NCBI RefSeq assembly: GCF_015645465.1
Contig: NZ_JADOEL010000003.1
Coordinates: 372,001-436,000, forward strand
From: Herminiimonas contaminans
GTDB taxonomy: Bacteria; Pseudomonadota; Gammaproteobacteria; Burkholderiales; Burkholderiaceae_D
Direction of reading: 5' to 3'
DNA: 64,000 bases
The notes under the pieces were generated by a model, which was not told the DNA's origin, did no database searches, and worked only from the letters and a program-made list of their open reading frames with translations. The translations under genes and the position numbers were made by a program. Positions within the stretch are counted from its first letter, which is position 1. Each line of letters starts with the position of its first letter. Below are positions 28,080 to 37,905 of the stretch, one piece after another.

Positions 28080-28771
28080 GCGCCTTGCTGGAAATTAAAA
28101 ACCTGCATGCCTTTTACGGCAAGAGCCATGTTTTGCATGGCATCAACCTCTCCATCGCACAGGGCGAGATAGTCAGCCTGCTCGGACGCAATGGAGTAGG
28201 GCGCTCGACCATGGTCAAGACCGCGATGGGTATGGTCGAGGCGACGGGTTCCATCCGTTTCAAGGGCGAAGAAATCCTCGGTGTGCCTACCTACAAGATT
28301 GCACGCAAGGGTTTGGGCTATGTCGCCGAGAGTCGCGAAGTATTCCCAACGCTGACGGTAGCGCAAAACCTGTTGCTGGGTGCGCAGCAGAAATCGCGCT
28401 GGAGCGCGGACGATATGTATCGTCTGTTTCCGCGTTTGCAGGAACGGCAGCACGTGCAGGCAGGCGTGTTATCCGGCGGTGAGCAGCAAATGCTGGCCCT
28501 GTGTCGTACCTTGATGGGTGATCCCGACCTGATCATGATCGATGAGCCTACCGAAGGCCTGGCCCCGCAAATGGTGGTACTGGTTGCAAACTTCCTGCAG
28601 GAGTTGCGGCAACGCGGTGTGTCGGTTTTACTGATAGAACAGAAGCTTGCTATAGCACTCGAGATTTCGCAGCGTGTGTATGTGATGGGGCATGGCCAGA
28701 TAGTGTTTGAGGGCAGTCCGCAGGATTTACACGCGCAAACCACGATCAGGAATGAATGGCTCGGCGTCTGA
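28076..28771 (+). CDS. livF: ABC transporter ATP-binding protein, LivF type, Walker A lysine replaced by arginine
   Basis: Second ATPase, 231 residues, last gene of the operon. The signature LSGGEQQMLALCRTLM and Walker B LIMIDEPTEGLAP are intact. The Walker A motif reads GRNGVGRST: the lysine that normally contacts the ATP phosphates is arginine (codon CGC at 28201-28203). The rest of the protein shows no decay, so this is unlikely to be a dying gene. Combined with the altered signature of LivG, one of the two composite ATP sites would be non-canonical. Confidence 0.93.
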   Translation: MSALLEIKNLHAFYGKSHVLHGINLSIAQGEIVSLLGRNGVGRSTMVKTAMGMVEATGSIRFKGEEILGVPTYKIARKGLGYVAESREVFPTLTVAQNLLLGAQQKSRWSADDMYRLFPRLQERQHVQAGVLSGGEQQMLALCRTLMGDPDLIMIDEPTEGLAPQMVVLVANFLQELRQRGVSVLLIEQKLAIALEISQRVYVMGHGQIVFEGSPQDLHAQTTIRNEWLGV

Positions 28772-28860
28772 GCGCGACCCGAATTCCACTTTTACACCTG
28801 TCACTTCGATATTCTTCTTGCTCCCACAGTTGCTCTGAATTACCTTACTCCTCACATGGG

Positions 28861-28897
28861 ATAGTTATCGCCTATCCGATATATTTAAACAATCAAA
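28861..28897 (+). promoter_or_regulatory. OxyR-like binding site upstream of katG
   Basis: The spacing follows the OxyR rule of four tetrads separated by 7 bp: ATAG (28861), CTAT (28872), ATTT (28883), CAAA (28894). The first two tetrads are perfect and the last two match half. It ends just before the expected -35 position of a -10 TATAAA (28919-28924) that has no good -35, the geometry of an OxyR-activated promoter. It is about 240 bp ahead of katG, in a 366-bp gap. Confidence 0.6.
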
Positions 28898-28955
28898 TTC
28901 TGATTTCGATAGTTTCTGTATAAAGTTCATAGGCGGTCACTATTCAGGAGTCTGT

Positions 28956-29042
28956 ATGTCCCGATCTTTGTTGCAGTCGCCCTTGCCATCGTCATCGCCG
29001 CTCTGGCTTGAAGTCCTGGCAGCTATTGCGTACGGCCATTGA
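28956..29042 (+). CDS. Possible 28-residue leader peptide ahead of katG
   Basis: AGGAG sits 5 bp before an ATG that opens 28 codons (MSRSLLQSPLPSSSPLWLEV...), ending in TGA about 95 bp before katG. It would be the first ORF on the transcript from the OxyR-linked promoter. No family is recognised. A chance ORF is possible; the strong ribosome-binding site is the only support. Confidence 0.25.
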   Translation: MSRSLLQSPLPSSSPLWLEVLAAIAYGH

Positions 29043-29068
29043 GCGGGGACTCGAGCAGTAGTCTGTAG

Positions 29069-31315
<2,247 letters not shown>

Positions 31316-31340
31316 ACGTAGCAAGATAGTCTGAATCAGG

Positions 31341-31378
31341 AAAGCGATGCATCTGTACGGATGCATCGCTTTTTTATT
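31341..31378 (+). terminator. Intrinsic terminator after katG
   Basis: AGCGATGCATC (31343-31353) pairs with GATGCATCGCT (31360-31370), followed by a T-rich run. Confidence 0.9.
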
Positions 31379-31434
31379 TGCGCCTTAAGTTAATTCAGCC
31401 ATAATCGCTGTACCTACACCTAGCGATAACAGCC

Positions 31435-31800
31435 ATGCAGATATCCGCCGCGATTCCCATCATCCGTATCTTTGACGAAGCCAAGGCCGGCGAATTTTAT
31501 TTTGATTTCCTCGGCTTCAGCTGCGATTGGGAACATCGCTTCGGAGATAACTTCCCGGTGTATTTGCAGGTGCGACGTTCGTCGCTAATCCTGCATTTGA
31601 GTGAGCATCACGGTGATGCGACGCCGGGCTCGGCGATCTTTATCCCTATAGACGATATCGATAGCCTGCATGCAGAGCTGCTGGCGAAAGACTATAAGAA
31701 CGCCAAGCCGGGTGTGCAGGATTTGCCATGGGGACGCATGATGGATATCGCCGATCCGTTTGGCAATCACTTGCGTTTTTGCCAGCAGTCGCCTGACTGA
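31435..31800 (+). CDS. Glyoxalase/bleomycin-resistance/dioxygenase superfamily protein
   Basis: A 121-residue protein with a single vicinal-oxygen-chelate module pair. It starts with AIPIIRIFDEAKAGEFYFDFLGF and ends with DPFGNHLRF, the standard beta-alpha-beta-beta-beta ends of this superfamily. Bleomycin-binding proteins look alike, but so do many enzymes of unknown role; no substrate can be given. It is convergent with the oxidoreductase gene 10 bp away and stands after katG's terminator. Confidence 0.85.
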   Translation: MQISAAIPIIRIFDEAKAGEFYFDFLGFSCDWEHRFGDNFPVYLQVRRSSLILHLSEHHGDATPGSAIFIPIDDIDSLHAELLAKDYKNAKPGVQDLPWGRMMDIADPFGNHLRFCQQSPD

Positions 31801-31810
31801 TTACATCCGG

Positions 31811-32374
31811 CTAATCCGCGACGCAGCAATGGTCCGCGGCCAGTTCCATGATGTATTGCAAGTACTGTCCTGCATTCGCATCCAGGTCGGCATCCGAAAT
31901 GCCGTGTTCCACACCGTAGCAGGCAAAGGTCGGCAAGTATTCCGCGCTGATGTATTCAATTGTCACGCGCAGCGGGCGTAGCAGTTCTTCCAGTGTGTAG
32001 TGATAGCGTCCGTTCTGATTGTAGTCGACGGCCTTGATGCCCGCCGAGACAGCGACGCCTATTCGTTTCCCAGCCAACTTTTCGGTACCGCGACCATAGG
32101 CAAATCCATGCGTCAGTACTTCATCCTGCCATTGCTTCAGCAGTGGCGGTGTGCTGAACCAGTAAAACGGAAATTGCAGGATGATGGTGTCGTGCTCCAG
32201 CAGCAGCTTTTGTTCTGCCGCCACATCGATACGCCCGTCCGGATATTGTTCATGCAGTTGATGGATGGTGACAAGGTCCGTATTCTTTTGCAGTTCCTGC
32301 AGCCATCTTTTATTGACCACGGACTTGTGGATGTCGGGATACGTCACAATAACGAGAATCTTGTTGCTGTTCAT
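31811..32374 (-). CDS. NAD(P)H-dependent oxidoreductase, flavodoxin-like fold (KefF/MdaB/YwrO type)
   Basis: A 187-residue flavoprotein predicted to reduce quinones or electrophiles with two electrons. It shows KILVIVTYPD at the N-terminus and the FMN-contact block IILQFPFYWFSTPPLLKQWQDEV, followed by GKRIGVAVSAG. Divergent from the HxlR regulator gene across about 108 bp, which suggests control by it. No KefC potassium channel gene is near, so an ancillary KefF role is not supported. Confidence 0.9.
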   Translation of the reverse strand: MNSNKILVIVTYPDIHKSVVNKRWLQELQKNTDLVTIHQLHEQYPDGRIDVAAEQKLLLEHDTIILQFPFYWFSTPPLLKQWQDEVLTHGFAYGRGTEKLAGKRIGVAVSAGIKAVDYNQNGRYHYTLEELLRPLRVTIEYISAEYLPTFACYGVEHGISDADLDANAGQYLQYIMELAADHCCVAD

Positions 32375-32482
32375 GGTGTGTCCTTAAACTTGTTGATGAC
32401 GCATCCTAGCAATGCAGGCAGTGCCTGAAAAGTAGGCACTTTTTTGTGCCTGCTGATTTATCCATTAGAGACAGGTGAAGTT

Positions 32483-32830
32483 ATGAAAGTCACGGGATTC
32501 AAGTTTCCTATCGATGCGACGCTGTACCTGATAGGTGGCAAATGGAAGTGCACGATACTGTGTCATTTGCTGGATCGGGTACAACGACCCGGTGAATTGC
32601 GCCGATTGATGCCAGGCATTTCGCAAAAAGTATTGACCGAGCAGTTACGTGAGCTGGAAAGCGATGGCGTGATCGAGCGCATCGTTTATCCGGAGGTGCC
32701 ACCGCGGGTGGAGTACAAGCCGACGGAGTTTGGCTTGTCGCTAGGCGAGATTATCAATGCGATGTGCGACTGGGGGCAGGTGCACTTTGAACGCATCACG
32801 GCGGCGCGTGTGCGTCGCGATGGCGAGTAA
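32483..32830 (+). CDS. HxlR family transcriptional regulator
   Basis: A 115-residue winged-helix DNA-binding protein. The HxlR core is clear: LIGGKWKCTILCHLL, RPGELRRLMPGISQKVLTEQLRELESDGVIER and the wing with YPEVPPRVEYKPTEFG. A cysteine (Cys in KWKCTIL) is at the position where some redox- or aldehyde-sensing HxlR proteins carry one. The start is the ATG giving MKVTGFKFP. It is transcribed away from the flavodoxin-fold oxidoreductase gene, its likely target. Confidence 0.92.
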   Translation: MKVTGFKFPIDATLYLIGGKWKCTILCHLLDRVQRPGELRRLMPGISQKVLTEQLRELESDGVIERIVYPEVPPRVEYKPTEFGLSLGEIINAMCDWGQVHFERITAARVRRDGE

Positions 32831-32840
32831 CTGAGGTCCT

Positions 32841-34238
32841 TTACAACCAGTACTCGAGGCGTCGCGCCATCCATTCTTTCATGCGATTTGAGAAAGGGCG
32901 TTTGTCCCATTCTTCGGCTGTGATTTCTATCGAGTTTTTCAGATCCTCGTTGAAGGCGCTTTCCATCACATCACCGAAAGCCTTATCCAGTGTGATCAGA
33001 TTTACTTCTCTATTGTGCAGGAAGCTGCGCATGTCCAGATTGGTTGAGCCTATGGTGGACCAGTAGCCATCGATCACAGCGGTTTTGGCATGCAGCACCG
33101 ATGCCTGCAATTCAAAGACGCGTACGCCAGCCGCCAATAGTTCTGTATAAAACGAACGACCTGCGTGCATGACCAGGCCGACATCCGACATGCCGGGGAA
33201 GACCATCTTCACATCGACACCGCGTTTCGCTGCATTGGTAATCGCTTGCACCAATTGCACATCCGGCACGAAGTAGGCATTCGTGACATGGATAGACACT
33301 TTGGCTTCCTGCATGGCGAGTGCATAGGCTTTGTACATCTCATAGTTGCCACCTGGTTCGCTGCCTATCACGCGCACCATCTTGTCGCCCATGCGTGTCA
33401 GCGGCGGGAAGTAATTTCGTTTTGAGAGGTTTTCGTTTTTCTGGCTGACCCAGGTTTGCATGAAAAGCCACTGGAAGGAAGCGACGGCCGGGCCTTCGAC
33501 TTGTATATGTGTGTCACGCCATCCCAGGTCCTGGTCGCTTTGTTTCTTGTTCGAACGGAATAGTGAGCTGGATGAGTAGTCGCTGCTGATGTTGATGCCG
33601 CCAGTGAATGCGATGCGACCATCGACCACCATGATCTTGCGATGGTCGCGATTATTCAGGCGCGTCGAAAACGCACGTTTGAACGGATTGACCGGGCTGA
33701 ATTCCAGCAGGTTGATGCCGCTGTCACGCAGTTTCTGGAAAAACTCCGGTGGTGTGCTGAGAGAGCCTATGCTGTCGTAAATGATATTGACCTGCACTCC
33801 ATCGCGTTGCTTTTGCATCAGCAGTTCGGCGAACTCGGTACCTAGTGCATCTTCGTTGAAGATGTAGGTTTCCAGGTTGACGTGATCCTTGGCTGCGCGT
33901 ATCGCCGCCAGCATCGCACGTATGGTGTCCGGGCCATCATTGAGCAAGGTGAGTTTATTGCCAGCGATGAGCGGGCTGCCAGTCGCGGCTTCTTCCAGTG
34001 CTGCCAGTTCAGGCAGGGCCACATTGTCACTGCGCAGGCGACGCGCCAGCAACGATTCGGTTTTTTCCTTGGAGAGGGTATTGCCCTGGGCGGTTTGTAT
34101 GGTCGCCGAGTCTTGTGGTTGCAGCGATGTTTTGAGGTACTGCACATCGGGCAGGGAAGCGCATGCGCTCAGTGCGAGACTAAGCCCCGCGAGAGTAAGC
34201 CTAAGCAAAAAGTGATCACGCAAAAAGTGTTTGGACAT
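32841..34238 (-). CDS. Phospholipase D-like / cardiolipin synthase-like lipoprotein
   Basis: A 465-residue enzyme of the PLD superfamily with two HKD motifs: HRKIMVVDG (about residue 200) and HAKTAVIDG (about residue 390), each followed by the GG/GS-N block. This is the layout of cardiolipin synthases and related phosphatidyltransferases. The N-terminus is a lipoprotein signal (LSLALSACAS, Cys near residue 26) rather than the membrane helices of ClsA, so the enzyme should be tethered to a membrane by lipid on the outer side of the inner membrane. It could make or remodel cardiolipin or cut phospholipids; the sequence does not decide. Confidence 0.88.
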   Translation of the reverse strand: MSKHFLRDHFLLRLTLAGLSLALSACASLPDVQYLKTSLQPQDSATIQTAQGNTLSKEKTESLLARRLRSDNVALPELAALEEAATGSPLIAGNKLTLLNDGPDTIRAMLAAIRAAKDHVNLETYIFNEDALGTEFAELLMQKQRDGVQVNIIYDSIGSLSTPPEFFQKLRDSGINLLEFSPVNPFKRAFSTRLNNRDHRKIMVVDGRIAFTGGINISSDYSSSSLFRSNKKQSDQDLGWRDTHIQVEGPAVASFQWLFMQTWVSQKNENLSKRNYFPPLTRMGDKMVRVIGSEPGGNYEMYKAYALAMQEAKVSIHVTNAYFVPDVQLVQAITNAAKRGVDVKMVFPGMSDVGLVMHAGRSFYTELLAAGVRVFELQASVLHAKTAVIDGYWSTIGSTNLDMRSFLHNREVNLITLDKAFGDVMESAFNEDLKNSIEITAEEWDKRPFSNRMKEWMARRLEYWL

Positions 34239-34405
34239 TTCTTAGTGGATATTTTTGTTAGTGGTTTTAAAGGCCGATAGTTTTTTGCTTGTAAACAAAT
34301 GAAAGCAAAGCCAGGGGCGCGCTTAATCTTGCCATTAAATACTGTTTATAGCAGTGTTTAATTGCATAGTTGGGTTAGGTAAATAACTTATGGATTAAGA
34401 AACCG

Positions 34406-34432
34406 TAAAGAAATCCGGAAAGCTGCCGATAT
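34406..34432 (+). promoter_or_regulatory. Sigma-28 (FliA) flagellar promoter
   Basis: TAAAGAAA (34406-34413), exactly 11 bp, GCCGATAT (34425-34432). The consensus for FliA is TAAAGTTT-N11-GCCGATAA, so 13 of 16 positions match at the exact spacing. The expected start near 34440 leaves a short leader to the small gene that follows. Confidence 0.85.
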
Positions 34433-34475
34433 AGCAGGAGTAGCGTCACTCCCGGCGCGTAGATGTGAGGTGGAT

Positions 34476-34664
34476 ATGGACGTAAGCAATATTGCCAGCC
34501 TGGCCAGCAGCATGGCACAGCAACGTACCAGCAACGAAGTAGCGTTGACGGTATTCAAGAAGGCTATGGATATCCAAAGCACGACAGCAACGACCTTGCT
34601 CGATGCCATTCCTAAAGTCAGCTTGCCTGCCAACATCGGACAAAACGTCAATACCACCGCCTGA
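34476..34664 (+). CDS. Small putative motility protein (YjfB-like)
   Basis: A 62-residue protein, MDVSNIASLASSMAQQRTSN..., like the YjfB-type small proteins annotated as putative motility proteins (about 60 residues, no signal peptide, helical with a flexible Asn/Thr-rich end). The start is the ATG 5 bp after GAGG; an in-frame GTG two codons earlier overlaps that site. The sigma-28 promoter directly upstream ties its expression to late flagellar genes. The molecular role is unknown. No other flagellar gene is in the window. Confidence 0.85.
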   Translation: MDVSNIASLASSMAQQRTSNEVALTVFKKAMDIQSTTATTLLDAIPKVSLPANIGQNVNTTA

Positions 34665-34736
34665 TTGCCGACTTCCGGATTGTGGCAAGCTATGCGACCA
34701 TAGCTGCACAATACGGTGGTTAGCACAGGAGATGGC

Positions 34737-35342
34737 ATGACGATGGAAACGGCAGATGCGGTATTGAGATTCTGGTTCGGCGACGAATCTGACGACACTA
34801 AAACCGCGACACAACAAAACAAGCTCTGGTGGTCCAAGGATACGGCAATGGACCAGGCCATCAGTGCCCGCTTCAAGGCCAGTACCCTGGCTGCCGCCAA
34901 CGGCGAGCTGGATGAGTGGGCCGCGCAACCGCGTGACTTGCTGGCGCTGATCCTGCTGACGGATCAATTCCCGCGCAATATGTATCGCGGCTTGCCAACT
35001 TCATTTGCCTTCGATGCGCTGGCGCTACAATGGACGCTGATAGCGCTGGATCATGGCTTTGAACGTCATTTACGCCCGATAGAACGGGTCTTTCTTTACC
35101 TTCCGCTTGAACATTCCGAAGTGCTGGAGCATCAGCACCGTTCCGTACAATTGTTTGAACAGTTGCTGCAGGATGTGCCTGCATCGCATAAGGAAACCTT
35201 TGCAGGTTTTGTCCAGTTTGCGATCAAGCACAGGGATATCGTAGCGCGCTTCGGTCGTTTTCCGCACCGGAACGAGATCTTTGGACGTGAGACGACGGCA
35301 GAGGAGCATGCGTTTCTGCAAACGCCGGGCTCCTCGTTCTGA
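34737..35342 (+). CDS. DUF924 family protein
   Basis: A 201-residue soluble protein starting VLRFWFGDESDD, with the family blocks LLTDQFPRNMYRG, AFDALALQ, FLYLPLEHSE and GRFPHRNEIFGRETTAEE. The family is all-helical and has no established function. The ATG is chosen because AGGAG lies 5 bp upstream; an earlier in-frame ATG has none. It begins 72 bp after the YjfB-like gene and may share its transcript. Confidence 0.9.
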   Translation: MTMETADAVLRFWFGDESDDTKTATQQNKLWWSKDTAMDQAISARFKASTLAAANGELDEWAAQPRDLLALILLTDQFPRNMYRGLPTSFAFDALALQWTLIALDHGFERHLRPIERVFLYLPLEHSEVLEHQHRSVQLFEQLLQDVPASHKETFAGFVQFAIKHRDIVARFGRFPHRNEIFGRETTAEEHAFLQTPGSSF

Positions 35343-35360
35343 TTTCTGATGGGAATATGC

Positions 35361-35391
35361 AAACAGCGGGCAGGGTGCCCGCTGTTTTGTT
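35361..35391. terminator. Bidirectional terminator between convergent genes
   Basis: ACAGCGGGCA (35363-35372), GGG loop, TGCCCGCTGT (35376-35385), then TTTGTTT; A-rich on the other side. It separates the DUF924 gene from the leftward tetR gene. Confidence 0.8.
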
Positions 35392-36039
35392 TCAGGCTGC
35401 TACTTTTGCTACCGGCCAGGCACGCATCGCGGCAGAGGCTATCGCCAGCAGTTTATCGCGGTCGCAGGTATCTCGAGCCTGCATAGTCATACCCTGCAGC
35501 ACCGCAGCATAAAAATTCGCCAGCGTGGCAGCATCTATGCTGGTCGGCAGTTCACCTTCCTGTATGCCTTGTTCTATCCGCGCCGTGATCATGCCTTCGA
35601 TATTCTCGCGGCGTTCGGTCATGACGGTTTGCACATGTTCGGCAGAAGCGGAGCAATTGGTAGCGGCCATGACGACCAGACAGCCGGGCGGGTGACTCGG
35701 ACAGGTGTTATCAACGGCGCTGCTTTGCAATAAACGTTCGATGGCATCACGCGCGGTCGGTGCTTGCGCAAACATATCCTGCAGCGCGTCGCATCGTTTG
35801 GTGGAGTAGCGCTCCACCGCTTCCAGGAAGAGTTGTTCTTTGTCGCCGAAAGCCGCATACAGGCTGGGCGGCGTAATGCCCATCGCAGACGTCAGTTCGC
35901 TCAGCGATGCGGCTTCATAGCCGTAACGCCAAAACACCAGCATCGCGCGTTCCAGCGCAGCTTCCCGGTCGAAAGAGAGCGGCCGACCACCTTTTTTACG
36001 TGGTTTGTCGGTTTGTGCGGATTTATTTTCCATTTCCAT
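35392..36039 (-). CDS. TetR/AcrR family repressor of the adjacent efflux operon
   Basis: A 215-residue repressor. The helix-turn-helix (about residues 25-70) reads RAMLVFWRYGYEAASLSELTSAMGITPPSLYAAFGDKEQLF, and the helical ligand domain follows. It is divergent from the RND genes and is expected to repress them and itself. Two related palindromic sites lie in the shared gap: one overlaps its own start codon, the other lies at the predicted start of the efflux transcript. The ATG lacks a good ribosome-binding site; a second ATG two codons on is possible. Confidence 0.92.
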   Translation of the reverse strand: MEMENKSAQTDKPRKKGGRPLSFDREAALERAMLVFWRYGYEAASLSELTSAMGITPPSLYAAFGDKEQLFLEAVERYSTKRCDALQDMFAQAPTARDAIERLLQSSAVDNTCPSHPPGCLVVMAATNCSASAEHVQTVMTERRENIEGMITARIEQGIQEGELPTSIDAATLANFYAAVLQGMTMQARDTCDRDKLLAIASAAMRAWPVAKVAA

Positions 36040-36059
36040 AGCGATCGATAGTAAACCCC

Positions 36060-36088
36060 TTGACAGACGAAAACAAGCAATATACAGT
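36060..36088 (+). promoter_or_regulatory. Sigma-70 promoter of the RND efflux operon
   Basis: -35 TTGACA (36060-36065), 17-bp spacer, -10 TACAGT (36083-36088). Predicted start near 36095, directly before the palindromic operator, which would therefore block early transcription. Confidence 0.75.
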
Positions 36089-36098
36089 CACATCATAC

Positions 36099-36120
36099 TT
36101 TCATAGCGATCACTATGAAA
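36099..36120. promoter_or_regulatory. Palindromic operator, probably for the TetR repressor
   Basis: A perfect inverted repeat TTTCATAG-N6-CTATGAAA. A partial copy (CATAGCGATCGATAG, 36037-36051) overlaps the tetR start codon; both share CATAGCGATC. Two copies at the two ends of the divergent promoter region fit repression of both genes. Confidence 0.75.
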
Positions 36121-36246
36121 TATGAAAATGTCATGAAATTGAAATATTTAACGAAAATATTTTCTGGGCCTTGCGGCCATCAAGGATCGTTCTTTTAGTT
36201 TCTATCTATCAATACTTATTTACTTAGTAAACAGCGAGTGTACCAA

Positions 36247-36429
36247 ATGAAAAACCGTCTCTACCAAATAACCGTTGTTGCTGCCAGTACGCTCGCGCTG
36301 TCTGCCGCGATGCGTAATGAGGCATTGCAAGACATGATTTACGACAGCGCTCTGACCGGCGGTGCTGTGTGGGCCGGTGCAACCGTCTCACTGGGCAACT
36401 TAGGTCTAAGCCTTCCTGCCCAGCACTAA
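36247..36429 (+). CDS. Small hypothetical protein at the head of the efflux operon
   Basis: A possible 60-residue peptide, starting MKNRLYQITVVAASTLALSAA, then a Gly/Ala/Leu-rich half (LTGGAVWAGATVSLGNLGL). The start looks like a signal peptide or membrane anchor. It is downstream of the operon promoter and about 200 bp before the adaptor gene. A hairpin GCCGAC-ACGC-GTCGGC (36463-36478) lies just after it. No family is recognised and the ribosome-binding site is weak; an in-frame GTG at 36238 is an alternative start. It may be a leader peptide or not a gene. Confidence 0.4.
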   Translation: MKNRLYQITVVAASTLALSAAMRNEALQDMIYDSALTGGAVWAGATVSLGNLGLSLPAQH

Positions 36430-36625
36430 ATCATGCGCAAGACCGACATCATGCCACTAATTGCCGACACGCGTCGGCTGCCTGGCATTTTGTCGTTCCC
36501 GGATCCTGCAAGCAAAGCAGCGACCGGAGGGGAAAACGCGAAGCGATGTTGATTTTTCATCTTCAGGCTTAGCCCGGCACTTCTTAATTACCAATTTTTT
36601 ACAGATTACTTTTCAGGGAATGAAA

Positions 36626-37852
36626 ATGAAAACATCGACTACTCCACGTTTTTCCCGTAGCGCCATCGCGATCGCGGTCGGCGTCTTATTGATAGTAGGC
36701 GCGGCGACGGTATCACTTACCGGTCGTGCTGAAAAAACCCCCGCTGCCGCGCCAGCAGCAGTCAGTGTCACCGTCGCCAGCGTACTGGAACGCTCGGTCA
36801 CCGAATGGGATGATTTCTCCGGACGGGTAGAAGCCGTCGAGCGGGTTGAGATACGGCCACGTGTGTCCGGCACCATCGATGCCGTGCATTTTCAGGATGG
36901 CCAATTGGTGAAGAAGGGCGCTTTGCTGTTCACCATCGACCCACGTCCATATAAAGCAGAGCTGGCGCGTGCCGAAGCTGCGCGTGCTGGCGCACAAGCG
37001 CGTCTGGCACTGGCCAAAACCGAACTCGAACGTACCAAGCGTTTGCTGGAAGAACGTGCAGTGGCACAACGTGAACTCGATACACGTGAAAATGCCTTGC
37101 AGGAAGCCGATGCGAATCTGAAAGCAACCGATGCAGCCGTATTGAGCGCGCGCCTGAATTTGCAATACACCGAAATCACTGCACCGGTTGCCGGTCGTGT
37201 TTCGCGTGCAGAAATCACCGTGGGTAACCTGGTCGCGACCGGCCCGACTGCACCAACGCTGACCACCGTGGTGTCGGTGTCGCCGGTCTACGTCAATTTT
37301 GAAATCGATGAACCTACTTATATCCGTTACGCAGGTAATGGCACGGTTGGTAATAGCGGTGTGAACCGCGTTCCGGTTTCTATCGGCCTGACTAGCGAAG
37401 ACGGCTATCCGCGCAATGGTCATGTGAAGTCCTTCGATAACCGTCTTGATACCGGTTCCGGCACCATACGTGTACGTGCCGTATTCGATAACGAAGACGG
37501 CACACTGACTCCAGGCATGTATGCCCGCGTCCGTACCGGCGATGCGAATGCGAAGAATGCATTGCTGATTGACGACAAGGCAGTCGGTACCGACCAGGAC
37601 AAGAAATACGTGATGGTGGTCGGTGCTGATAACAAAGCTGTATATCGCCCGGTCAGCCTTGGTCCTATCGTCGATGGCTTGCGCGTGGTACGTAGCGGCT
37701 TGCAAAAAGACGAGCGCATCGTCGTCAACGGTTTGCAACGCATACGTCCGAATGACACGGTGACACCGGAAGTTGTGAAGATGGATGCACGTGTTGCGAG
37801 TGCCAATACAGTGAAGCAGGCAGGGCAGGCGGCTTCCAGCGCAGTCAACTAA
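36626..37852 (+). CDS. RND efflux periplasmic adaptor (membrane fusion protein, MexE/AcrA type)
   Basis: About 408 residues. It links the inner-membrane RND pump to the outer-membrane channel. A signal/anchor (AIAIAVGVLLIVGAATVSL) is followed by the lipoyl half-motif RVEIRPRVSGTIDAVHFQDGQLVKKG. A long alpha-hairpin comes next (about residues 105-170, Ala/Glu/Arg-rich), then the second lipoyl half (YTEITAPVAGRVSRAEITVGNLV) and the beta-barrel and membrane-proximal domains. There is no lipobox. The start is set at the ATG 6 bp after AGGGA; the ATG two codons earlier abuts that site. The pump gene follows after 53 bp. Confidence 0.93.
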   Translation: MKTSTTPRFSRSAIAIAVGVLLIVGAATVSLTGRAEKTPAAAPAAVSVTVASVLERSVTEWDDFSGRVEAVERVEIRPRVSGTIDAVHFQDGQLVKKGALLFTIDPRPYKAELARAEAARAGAQARLALAKTELERTKRLLEERAVAQRELDTRENALQEADANLKATDAAVLSARLNLQYTEITAPVAGRVSRAEITVGNLVATGPTAPTLTTVVSVSPVYVNFEIDEPTYIRYAGNGTVGNSGVNRVPVSIGLTSEDGYPRNGHVKSFDNRLDTGSGTIRVRAVFDNEDGTLTPGMYARVRTGDANAKNALLIDDKAVGTDQDKKYVMVVGADNKAVYRPVSLGPIVDGLRVVRSGLQKDERIVVNGLQRIRPNDTVTPEVVKMDARVASANTVKQAGQAASSAVN

Positions 37853-37905
37853 TTCAGGAACGACCTGGCTGACTACGCTCCCCACATTTAAAAAGAAAAA
37901 CTGAA

